This document shows positions 6,608 to 12,332 of a stretch of DNA of 12,545 nt, in pieces; position 1 is the stretch's first letter; every line of letters begins with the position of its first letter. Position numbers and translations under genes: made by a program. Source of the stretch: an uncultured Actinomycetes bacterium (GTDB lineage: Bacteria; Actinomycetota; Acidimicrobiia; Acidimicrobiales; Acidimicrobilacustridaceae); the NCBI GenBank assembly GCA_945957335.1, contig CAMFLJ010000086.1:1-12545 (forward strand). Reading direction: 5' to 3'. The notes beneath the pieces are model-generated. The model was not told where the DNA came from, searched no databases, and saw nothing but the letters and a program-made list of their open reading frames with translations.

Positions 6608-7281
6608 GCGGCCACCTCCGCGTCACCTCGGTCGCCCAGTGCGATCGAGTCGAGCATGGCGACGATCTCGTCGAAGTGGTCGTTCATCGACTGCACCGAG
6701 CCCTTGACGACCACCTCGACGCCCACGGAGGTGCCGTCGACATCGACGACGAACGCGCCGGAGATGCCGCGCTGCGCGAGCCCGGTGAAGGTCTCCGCCA
6801 CCCCGACCAGGCCCGAGTCGGTGGTGACGGTCTGCCGGGCCCCGGACGCACCGAGGCCACGCGGATCCTTCAACGCCGTGTTCACCCGGTTGATCTGGTC
6901 GAGGAGCTCGTCAGGGGTGCCCTCGAACGCACCCGTCGTGATCGACACGCTGATGTCCTGCATCGTGAGCAACGTGGCCGAGCCCGGCGCCTCGACGCCG
7001 CCCTCGCCGACCAGCGAGCCGTCGACGCGGTTCCAGCCCTCGGCTGGGACGAACGTCAACCGGCCCCCGACCAGGTCCATGACGTCGCCGGCGACGATCG
7101 GGTCGTCGTACGGCACGGCGTCGTCGATCGCCGGCACCACGAACGCCAGGAGCACGAGGAGCCCGAGGACGAGGAGCGCCGGCGCGATGGTGCGCTTGTC
7201 GAGGCCGAGCACGCGCTGCTCGACCGGCACCCACCCCGCAGGTCGCACCGGCGCGGGTGCCTCACCTGTCGCCTCGCTCAT
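6604..7281 (-). CDS. Single-pass membrane protein with extracytoplasmic domain, coupled to PrsW
   Basis: A 225-residue protein with a short cytoplasmic N-terminus (1-30, ending DKR), one hydrophobic helix TIAPALLVLGLLVLLAFVVP (31-50) and an outside C-terminal domain (about 52-225). By the positive-inside rule (R23, K29, R30 before the helix) the C-terminus faces out. The domain alternates beta-rich stretches (GRLTFVPAEGWNRVDGS, QDISVSITTGAF, GAFVVDVDGTSVGVEVVVKG) with a late helix (MNDHFDEIVAMLDSIAL, 199-215). This order recalls the PsbP/DcrB/LpqN-like fold, but the similarity is from pattern only. The ATG at 7281 has GGAGGA about 9 nt upstream; the open frame extends to 7338 but without a better ribosome-binding site. 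Its stop overlaps the PrsW start by 4 nt, so it may be the protease's substrate, adaptor or sensor. No named family is claimed. Confidence 0.85.
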   Translation of the reverse strand: MSEATGEAPAPVRPAGWVPVEQRVLGLDKRTIAPALLVLGLLVLLAFVVPAIDDAVPYDDPIVAGDVMDLVGGRLTFVPAEGWNRVDGSLVGEGGVEAPGSATLLTMQDISVSITTGAFEGTPDELLDQINRVNTALKDPRGLGASGARQTVTTDSGLVGVAETFTGLAQRGISGAFVVDVDGTSVGVEVVVKGSVQSMNDHFDEIVAMLDSIALGDRGDAEVAA

Positions 7282-7336
7282 CTCCCTGGCTCCTCCCGGG
7301 CGAGCGTCCGGTCGGCGTGCCCGAGCGGCACCGAAC

Positions 7337-7356
7337 ACTGCGCAGTCGGGAAGTTA
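7337..7356 (-). promoter_or_regulatory. Candidate promoter and palindromic operator for the protease operon
   Basis: On the minus strand TAACTT (7356-7351) fits the TAnnnT -10 pattern; transcription would start near 7344, inside the perfect 10-bp palindrome ACTGCGCAGT (7337-7346). A palindrome over the start site is a typical repressor position, and the tandem-MarR gene lies directly upstream. No good -35 was found. The start to 7281 would leave a leader of about 60 nt. Confidence 0.35.
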
Positions 7357-7424
7357 CATCCTCACTGAGCAGACCGAGGTGATCGGGGCGGCCATCTCAC
7401 CTGCCAGACCGGGCTCTCGCCTTC

Positions 7425-8303
7425 TCAGCGACGGGTGGCGCCGAGCCCCTGGCGCTCACCTGACAGGGCGAGGCGCAATCCCGTCATCGCCGGGCGCAGC
7501 TCGGGCAGGTCGGCGCGGATCGCACCCACGACCCCGCGGATCACGGCCCGGCCCGCACCGGTCAGGTCGACCACCACGGCGCGTCGATCCGCTTCAAGGG
7601 CCCCGACCTCCCGGGTCACGAGGCCGTCGGCCTCGAGGTCACGGACGAGCCGCTCGACGGTGTTGCGGGAGCGATCGACGACTGCTGGCAGCTCACCGAC
7701 GCGGACCCCGCCGCGCCGCTCCAGCTCCGACAGGACGAGCAGCCCACGAGGATCAGCGGGGTGCAGCGCTGCCAGGTGACCGGCGGTGGCGAGGATGGGC
7801 TTGTCGACAGCGACGACGAACCGCAGGAACTCGGCCAGCGCCGGGCCGGTGGTCGGCGGGTGCCCGCCGGGCGGGTCGGCCGGGTCCGGCCGCGCAGTGT
7901 CTGCCACGACGGCATCGTCGACGCTCAACATGGCCGCCTGCAGTTCGAGGCTCAGCCCGGAGAGTGCCCTGTCACAGCGATCGATCGCGTCCCGTCCGGC
8001 GCCGGTGAGCTGCACGGTCACGGCTCGGCGATCCCCAGGGACCTCGCCGTAGCGCCGCACGACGTAGCCGTGCCGCTCGACGCGCCCGACCACCTTGGTC
8101 GCCATCGAGGTCGTCCCGCCGAGGAGCTGGGCGATGCTGCTCGGCCGCATCTCGCCGAAGAGGTCGAGCGAGACGAGGACGGCCAGGCCCGGCATGTCGA
8201 GGTCCAGCGCGCTTCCCGAGCCGTCGGCGTCGCCGGCGATGGCCCGCTCGAACGAGACCATCAGGTGGCACAGCGAGTTGAGAAGGGAACCGACGTCGTC
8301 CAC
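7425..8303 (-). CDS. Transcriptional regulator with two fused MarR-type winged-helix domains
   Basis: A 292-residue regulator holding two MarR-like domains in one chain; ordinary MarR proteins are 140-170 residues with one domain and act as dimers. The first winged helix spans about 37-107 (RPSSIAQLLGGTTSMATKVV recognition region, then wing DRRAVTVQLTGAGRDAI, 91-107). The second spans about 180-255 (RVGELPAVVDRSRNTVERLV, then wing DRRAVVVDLTGAGRAVI, 239-255). The two wings are nearly identical, which suggests internal duplication. Each is flanked by helices, and a Pro/Asp-rich linker (TARPDPADPPGGHPP, 136-150) joins the halves. The GTG at 8303 has GGAG 3 nt and CGGAGG 12 nt upstream; an ATG at codon 15 is an alternative. 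It is divergent from the DUF1801 gene and 143 nt upstream of the membrane-protein/PrsW/CPBP genes on the same strand, so it may control either. The ligand is unknown. Confidence 0.88.
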   Translation of the reverse strand: MDDVGSLLNSLCHLMVSFERAIAGDADGSGSALDLDMPGLAVLVSLDLFGEMRPSSIAQLLGGTTSMATKVVGRVERHGYVVRRYGEVPGDRRAVTVQLTGAGRDAIDRCDRALSGLSLELQAAMLSVDDAVVADTARPDPADPPGGHPPTTGPALAEFLRFVVAVDKPILATAGHLAALHPADPRGLLVLSELERRGGVRVGELPAVVDRSRNTVERLVRDLEADGLVTREVGALEADRRAVVVDLTGAGRAVIRGVVGAIRADLPELRPAMTGLRLALSGERQGLGATRR

Positions 8304-8335
8304 GGGCTCCGACCGCCTCCGGTTGTGGTGGGCCG

Positions 8336-8351
8336 ATCCTACGGTCGACCG
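8336..8351 (-). promoter_or_regulatory. Candidate promoter and operator of the tandem-MarR gene
   Basis: On the minus strand TAGGAT (8341-8336) fits the TAnnnT -10 pattern, giving a leader of about 26 nt before the GTG at 8303. Directly against it lies the perfect palindrome CGGTCGACCG (8342-8351), and ACGGTCG recurs 20 bp away (8341-8347 and 8361-8367). MarR-type regulators usually bind short palindromes at their own promoter, so autoregulation is plausible. This is not proven by sequence. Confidence 0.4.
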
Positions 8352-8429
8352 ATGGGGGCGACGGTCGCGCCCGGAGGCCGGGGGGACCTGCCGCCCGCCT
8401 CTCGCCGGCGCGTCTGTGAAGCTGGGGCG

Positions 8430-8795
8430 ATGGAGGCGGCGGCTCGCGAGTACATCGACGGCATCGACCCGGCGAACCGACCGCTGTTCGACCGGATCCA
8501 CGGGCTGATCCTCGGCGAGTTCCCCGACGCCGAGGTGGGCATCGCCTACCAGATGCCCGTGTACCGGGTCGGCGACCGCAGCCTGAACGTCGGCGCGTGG
8601 AAGCACGGTGTGTCGATCTACGGCTGGCGCGCCCCGGAGGGCTCCACGTTGCTCGAGCGCCACCCCGAGCTCTCGTCGGGCCGCGGCACCCTGCGGATCC
8701 CCCGCACCCTGGCCGACGACATCACCGACGACGAGCTGGTGGCCGTCCTGCGGGCGTCGCTCGAACGCGACTCCGGCACCGACACCGCGACCTGA
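8430..8795 (+). CDS. DUF1801 (YdhG-like) domain protein
   Basis: A 121-residue protein of the DUF1801 family, small soluble proteins with a frataxin-like fold whose best known relative, Bacillus YdhG/Fra, is linked to iron handling. The family pattern is visible: YIDGIDPANRPLFDRIHGLI (8-27), the core EFPDAEVGIAYQMPVYRVGD (30-49), the strand VGAWKHGVSIYGW (54-66), then GTLRIPRTLADDITDDELVA (85-104) with the C-terminal helix. The length is normal for a single domain. The ATG at 8430 lacks a clear ribosome-binding site; a weak -10-like GAAGCT (8419-8424) ends 5 nt upstream, so it might be leaderless. It is divergent from the tandem-MarR gene, with 126 nt between starts, and followed on the same strand by the DHFR-family gene after 85 nt. 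Whether it handles iron here is unknown. Confidence 0.88.
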   Translation: MEAAAREYIDGIDPANRPLFDRIHGLILGEFPDAEVGIAYQMPVYRVGDRSLNVGAWKHGVSIYGWRAPEGSTLLERHPELSSGRGTLRIPRTLADDITDDELVAVLRASLERDSGTDTAT

Positions 8796-8880
8796 CACCG
8801 GCGCCTCGCCCACGGCCACCGATGAGTCCGGCCGCCGGGCACGGTCGGAACCGGCACCACCCCGAGCACAGGAGCACACG

Positions 8881-9528
8881 ATGGGACAGCTGGTCGCCAC
8901 CGAGTTCGTCACGCTGGACGGCATCGCCCAGGCCCCCGGCGGCCCCGACGAGGACCGCGAGAGCGGCTTCGAGTGGGGTGGCTGGCAGGCCCCGCTCCTC
9001 GTCGAGGAGGCGGGCGAGACGATGTTCGAGGAGGCCAGGGGCATGGACGCCCTCCTCCTCGGCCGCAAGACCTACGAGATCTTCGCCGGCTACTGGCCCA
9101 CGGCCCCGGCGGAGATCCCCTACACCGAGCTGCTCAACCGGGTGCCGAAGCTGGTGGCCAGCCGCACCCTGAGCGAGCCCCTCGGCTGGGCGGGGTCATC
9201 CGTGCTCGAGGGTGACGTGGTGGAGGCTGTGCGCGCCGCCAAGGAGCGCTACGAGCACATCGAGGTGATCGGCAGCCTCGACCTGCTGCAGACGCTGCTC
9301 GCCGGCGGCGTGGTCGACCGGCTGAACCTCTGGATCCACCCGGTGGTGCTCGGCACCGGCAAGCGCGTGTTCGAGCCGGGCGGGATCGCCAGCGGGCTCG
9401 ACGTGCTCACGTCGCGGGTGTGGCCCAACGGGCTGGTGCACCTGGTCGTCGCCCCCAACGGGCCTCCCGCCACCGGCGACATGGCCGGCGGCGACGCCGA
9501 GGCCATGTGGTCCGACCGCGCCGACTGA
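8881..9528 (+). CDS. Dihydrofolate reductase family (RibD C-terminal domain) protein
   Basis: A 215-residue NADPH-dependent reductase-like protein of the DHFR/RibD-C superfamily. Marks are TEFVTLDGIAQAPGGPDEDR (7-26), the LLLGRKTYEIFAGYWP nucleotide-binding segment (58-73), PKLVASRTLSEPLGW (89-103), the IEVIGSLDLLQTLLAGGVVD segment (127-146) and LNLWIHPVVLGTGKRVFE (148-165). This is the YyaP/YwjB-type branch common in actinobacteria, not the essential folate enzyme FolA, and the substrate is usually unknown. The ATG at 8881 has AGGAG 7 nt upstream. The C-terminal 22 residues (APNGPPATGD onward) run past the usual domain end. It follows the DUF1801 gene on the same strand and converges with the zinc-ribbon gene, with only 5 nt between stops. 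Confidence 0.92.
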   Translation: MGQLVATEFVTLDGIAQAPGGPDEDRESGFEWGGWQAPLLVEEAGETMFEEARGMDALLLGRKTYEIFAGYWPTAPAEIPYTELLNRVPKLVASRTLSEPLGWAGSSVLEGDVVEAVRAAKERYEHIEVIGSLDLLQTLLAGGVVDRLNLWIHPVVLGTGKRVFEPGGIASGLDVLTSRVWPNGLVHLVVAPNGPPATGDMAGGDAEAMWSDRAD

Positions 9529-9540
9529 CCCGCTCAGTCG
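9522..9540. terminator. Bidirectional hairpin formed by two convergent stop codons
   Basis: CGACTGA (9522-9528) and TCAGTCG (9534-9540) form a perfect 7-bp stem with the 5-nt loop CCCGC. The arms contain the stop codon of the DHFR-family gene (9526-9528) and, on the other strand, that of the zinc-ribbon gene (9534-9536). The symmetric stem works in either direction. No T-tract. Confidence 0.5.
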
Positions 9541-9725
9541 CAGCAGGAGTCGCGCCAGCCGCAGCCGGTGCAGCGGTAGTGCGCGTGCTCCGGCGCCATG
9601 TCGCCCCCGCACTGCGGGCAGTCGAGGAAGATGCCGTGGCGGGACATCTCGCACGCCACCGGGCGCTCGGCGCCGACAGGCGAGGCGGGGGCGGTCGACG
9701 GGGCGGTGGGCGTCGGCGGCGTCAT
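9534..9725 (-). CDS. Small zinc-ribbon protein
   Basis: A 63-residue protein whose C-terminal half is a zinc ribbon: CPQCGG (36-41) and YRCTGCGWRDSCCD (50-63), with C36, C39, C52 and C55 as the likely ligands and an extra Cys pair at 61-62. The first 25 residues are a Pro/Thr/Ala-rich, probably disordered lead. The ATG at 9725 is supported by TACCGT (minus strand 9739-9734) ending 8 nt upstream, the layout of a leaderless transcript. An internal ATG at 9647 would give a 37-residue ribbon alone. Similar tiny ribbons bind nucleic acid or stabilise larger complexes, but no partner is evident. It lies 43 nt after the CaiB-family gene on the same strand. Confidence 0.72.
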   Translation of the reverse strand: MTPPTPTAPSTAPASPVGAERPVACEMSRHGIFLDCPQCGGDMAPEHAHYRCTGCGWRDSCCD

Positions 9726-9733
9726 GGCCGCCG

Positions 9734-9739
9734 ACGGTA
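9734..9739 (-). promoter_or_regulatory. -10 element for the zinc-ribbon gene
   Basis: TACCGT on the minus strand fits TAnnnT and ends 8 nt before the ATG at 9725, so the start codon would be at or near the 5' end of the message. No Shine-Dalgarno sequence is present. Inferred from spacing only. Confidence 0.4.
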
Positions 9740-9762
9740 GCGAGCCGCCACGCGGCGGTCGC
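9740..9762 (-). terminator. Hairpin after the CaiB-family gene
   Basis: CCGCC (9745-9749) pairs with GGCGG (9754-9758) around a 4-nt loop, extended by GCG/CGC (9740-9742, 9760-9762) after a bulge. It begins 6 nt after the CaiB-family stop (9769) and directly precedes the -10 of the zinc-ribbon gene, so it probably separates the two transcripts. Confidence 0.4.
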
Positions 9763-9768
9763 GCACCC

Positions 9769-10944
9769 TCAGACGACGGCGGCGGCGTGGAGGTCGGCGA
9801 TCTCGTCGGTGGTGAAGCCGGCCTCGGCGAGCACCTCGTCGGTGTCGGCGCCCAGCTCCGGCGGAGCGCTGCGGGCCAGGCTGGCGGCCTCGCCGTCGGC
9901 GCCGTCGATGCGGATGGGGTTGGCCACCACCGGTGTGGCCGCCTCGTCCTCGAGCGCCACGATCCCCTTGCGGGCGACCACCTGCGGCTCGTCGACGAGG
10001 TCCTCGGGCCGGTTCACCGGGCCCACCCCACCGGCCAGGCCGGGCGACGCGATCCAGTCGGCCGCGGGTCGGGTGGCGAGGGCGGCGGTGACCGCCTCGA
10101 TCTTGCGGGGCTCGTCCTCGCCCAGAGCCAGACCGGCCAGGTCGTCGCGGCCGATCGCCGCGCACAGCGCCGCCCACGAGCGCGGCTCGCTGGCCGTCAC
10201 GGTGATCAGCCGGCCGTCGGCGCAGCGGTAGATGCCGCGGCCGGCGAAGTCGCCCCACCCGGCCGCCGGGCCGGCCAGGCCCCGGGTGACGTGGTCCTGC
10301 ACCATCCACATCGACGACTCGAACATGTTCGCCTCGACCCGGCACCCCTCGCCGGTGCGGTCGCGCTGCACGAGGGCGGAGGTGATGGCGGCCACGGCGG
10401 TCATCGCGGCGAGCGGCACGGAGATCACGGCGTCGGGCAGGGGCGGCTCGGCGCCGTCGTGGCCGAGCATCGAGAGCGCGCCGGCCACGCCCAGGTAGGT
10501 GATGTCGTGGCCGGGCGCGTCCTTGAGCGGCCCGTCGGAGCCGAAGCCGGTGATCGAGCACCAGACCAGCGCAGGGTTGACCTCGCGCAGGGCCTCGAAG
10601 CCGATGCCGAGGCCGTCGAGCATGCCCGGCCGCATCGACTCGACCACCACGTCGAAGGATGCGGCGAGGCGGCGCAGCACCTCGGGCGCCAGCGCGCTCT
10701 TGAGGTCGAGCCGCAGCGACCGCTTGCCCCGGTTGAGCGAGAGGTGGGCCGCCAGCACGGCGTCGGGGCCCGACTCGACGAAGCGCATGCCGTCACCCGC
10801 CCCCGGCGCCTCGACCTTCACCACGTCGGCGCCGAGGTCGGCGAGCAGGCCGGTGCAGTAGGCGCCCGGGTACAGGCGGGTGAGGTCGAGCACGCGCACG
10901 TGGCCCAGCGGCCCGGGTCGGTCGGAGCGGTCCTGGTCAGCCAC
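9769..10944 (-). CDS. CaiB/BaiF family CoA transferase or alpha-methylacyl-CoA racemase homologue
   Basis: A 391-residue type III CoA-transferase/racemase family protein, normal length. Marks are VRVLDLTRLYPGAYCTGLLA (16-35), LGADVVKVEAPG (37-48), LNRGKRSLRLDLK (70-82), FDVVVESMRPGMLDGLGIG (97-115), SITGFGSDGPLKDAPGHDIT (130-149) and QRDRTGEGCRVEANMFES (193-210). PGHDITYLG resembles the racemase (AMACR/MCR) motif whose His is catalytic (H146 here). The matching catalytic Asp, expected near residue 176, is replaced: the stretch reads PDAVISVPLAAM (170-181), and the nearest Asp is D171. Either the chemistry is altered or D171 takes over. I chose the GTG at 10944 because AGGAGG lies about 10 nt upstream; the open frame extends to 11031 without a ribosome-binding site. 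It is divergent from the P450 gene, which suggests acyl-CoA or steroid side-chain metabolism. Confidence 0.88.
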   Translation of the reverse strand: MADQDRSDRPGPLGHVRVLDLTRLYPGAYCTGLLADLGADVVKVEAPGAGDGMRFVESGPDAVLAAHLSLNRGKRSLRLDLKSALAPEVLRRLAASFDVVVESMRPGMLDGLGIGFEALREVNPALVWCSITGFGSDGPLKDAPGHDITYLGVAGALSMLGHDGAEPPLPDAVISVPLAAMTAVAAITSALVQRDRTGEGCRVEANMFESSMWMVQDHVTRGLAGPAAGWGDFAGRGIYRCADGRLITVTASEPRSWAALCAAIGRDDLAGLALGEDEPRKIEAVTAALATRPAADWIASPGLAGGVGPVNRPEDLVDEPQVVARKGIVALEDEAATPVVANPIRIDGADGEAASLARSAPPELGADTDEVLAEAGFTTDEIADLHAAAVV

Positions 10945-11046
10945 GTGTCGTCGTCCTCCTGGCCGGCCCGCGCGGGCGTCGGCGACCGCCGGAGCTTGGT
11001 GCGGGAGGGATGCGCCCGCCAGTCCGGCCACCGGCCCGCCCGGCCT

Positions 11047-11112
11047 CCTGGATCTTGTATACGACCCGACGGCTCCCGGCTACCGTGCGGCCGAGCACCG
11101 GCGAGATCCAGG
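11047..11112. promoter_or_regulatory. 9-bp inverted repeat flanking the P450 promoter
   Basis: CCTGGATCT (11047-11055) and its exact complement AGATCCAGG (11104-11112) are centred 57 bp apart. Between them lies a TAnnnT -10 candidate, TACCGT (11081-11086), and the right arm overlaps the P450 ribosome-binding site. Two distant half-sites around a promoter suit a looping or dimeric repressor, and the gap also serves the divergent CaiB-family gene. The repeat is seen; the role is inferred. Confidence 0.4.
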
Positions 11113-11121
11113 GGGAAGCCG

Positions 11122-12306
11122 ATGACCGACATCTACTGGGACCCGATCGAGCCGAGCCTGCGCGACGACCCGTACCCGCTCTGGAAGCGCATGCGCGACG
11201 AGGCGCCGGTGTGGCACAACGACCGCCACGACTTCTACGTCCTCACCCGGTTCCACGACATCGAGGCCGCCCACAAGGACCCCCTCGGCTACAGCTCGGC
11301 CCACGGCACCACCATCGAGGTGCTGGGGCCCGAGGAGATCCCCACGGGGATGATGATCTGGACCGATCCCCCCAAGCACTCGGTGCTGCGCAAGCTCGTG
11401 TCGCGGGCCTTCACCACCCGGCGGGTCACCGAGATGGAGGACCGCATCCGCGAGATCACCATGGGCATGCTCGACCCGCTCGTCGGCGCCGGCACCTTCG
11501 ACTACGTGCAGGACTTCGCCGCCGACCTGCCCCCCACCGTCATCTCAACGATGCTCGGCGTGCCCGAGGCCGACCGCGACCACCTCCGCCACCGCATCGA
11601 CGCCATCTTCGAGCTCGACGAGGACGGCGAGCGCAGCGCCCACGCGGCCGAGGCCGGCGCCGAGGTGTTCGGCTACCTCATGAACCAGTTCGCCGAGCGG
11701 AAGGCGACGCCGCGCGACGACATGTTCACCGACCTCCTGAACGCCGAGATCACCGACGACGACGGCTCGGTGCGGCGCCTCACCGACATGGAGCTCACCG
11801 AGTTCGGGATGATGCTGTTCATCGCCGGCACCGAGACCGTCGCCCGCCACCTGGGCTGGGCCGCCGACGCCCTCGACGCCTTCCCCGACCAGCGGGCCGA
11901 GCTGGCCGCCGACCATTCGCTGATCCCGAACGCGGTCGAGGAGATCCTGCGCTACGAGGCCCCCTCCCCCGTCAACGGCCGCTGGACGACGGTCGACCAC
12001 GAGCTGCACGGCACCACGATCCCCGCCGGCTCGAAGGTGATGCTCCTCACCGGCTCGGCCGGGCGCGACGAGCGCAAGTACCCCGACCCCGACGTGCTCG
12101 ACGTGCACCGCAAGGTCGACCTGCACCTCACGTTCGGCTACGGCGCCCACTTCTGCCTGGGGGCCGCGCTGGCCCGCATGGAGGGCAAGATCGGCATCGA
12201 GGAGACGCTGAAGCGGTGGCCGGAGTGGACCGTCGACCGCGACGGCGCCCAGCTGCTCTACACCTCGACCGTGCGCGGCTACGTCAACCTGCCCATCACC
12301 GTCTGA
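11122..12306 (+). CDS. Cytochrome P450
   Basis: A 394-residue soluble bacterial class I P450, a heme mono-oxygenase that needs a ferredoxin and a reductase; neither is encoded nearby. Motifs in order are the C-helix region TDPPKHSVLRKLVSRAFTTR (81-100), the I-helix oxygen-activating FIAGTETVARHLG (233-245, A235-G236-T237-E238-T239), ExxR in EEILRYEAP (E274, R277) and the heme loop FGYGAHFCLGAALARME (338-354), with C345 as the iron ligand. The sequence is complete. The ATG at 11122 has GGGGGA about 5 nt upstream; the frame is open for about 500 more codons leftward, but that part is antisense to the CaiB-family gene and not coding. The divergent CaiB-family gene recalls actinobacterial steroid or branched-lipid side-chain oxidation clusters, where a P450 and an acyl-CoA racemase act in sequence; the substrate cannot be read from sequence. 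Confidence 0.96.
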   Translation: MTDIYWDPIEPSLRDDPYPLWKRMRDEAPVWHNDRHDFYVLTRFHDIEAAHKDPLGYSSAHGTTIEVLGPEEIPTGMMIWTDPPKHSVLRKLVSRAFTTRRVTEMEDRIREITMGMLDPLVGAGTFDYVQDFAADLPPTVISTMLGVPEADRDHLRHRIDAIFELDEDGERSAHAAEAGAEVFGYLMNQFAERKATPRDDMFTDLLNAEITDDDGSVRRLTDMELTEFGMMLFIAGTETVARHLGWAADALDAFPDQRAELAADHSLIPNAVEEILRYEAPSPVNGRWTTVDHELHGTTIPAGSKVMLLTGSAGRDERKYPDPDVLDVHRKVDLHLTFGYGAHFCLGAALARMEGKIGIEETLKRWPEWTVDRDGAQLLYTSTVRGYVNLPITV

Positions 12307-12332
12307 GCGCTCGGCGCCCAGGGGCGGCTCAG
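12303..12332. terminator. Bidirectional hairpin between P450 and LarE-like genes
   Basis: CTGAGC (12303-12308) pairs with GCTCAG (12327-12332), and inside it CGCC (12315-12318) pairs with GGCG (12323-12326) around a CAGG loop, with a 6-nt bulge on the left. The outer arms contain both convergent stop codons (12304-12306 plus, 12329-12331 minus). No T-tract. Confidence 0.45.

Noticed and set aside
5393..8008. 871-codon plus-strand frame opposite PrsW, the membrane protein and the MarR gene
   Set aside because: Antisense shadow; it changes composition wherever the real minus-strand genes change and has no domain features.
8304..9068. Leftward extension of the tandem-MarR frame upstream of its GTG
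   Set aside because: The extra residues are antisense to the DUF1801 and DHFR-family genes and are not MarR-like.
11055..11062. TTGTATAC as a -35 element for the P450 gene
   Set aside because: The distance to the TACCGT -10 is about 20 nt, longer than usual, so a complete promoter was not called.
9598..11121. N-terminal extension of the P450 reading frame by about 500 codons
   Set aside because: It is antisense to the CaiB-family gene, lacks any P450 or fusion domain, and the ATG at 11122 has a good ribosome-binding site.
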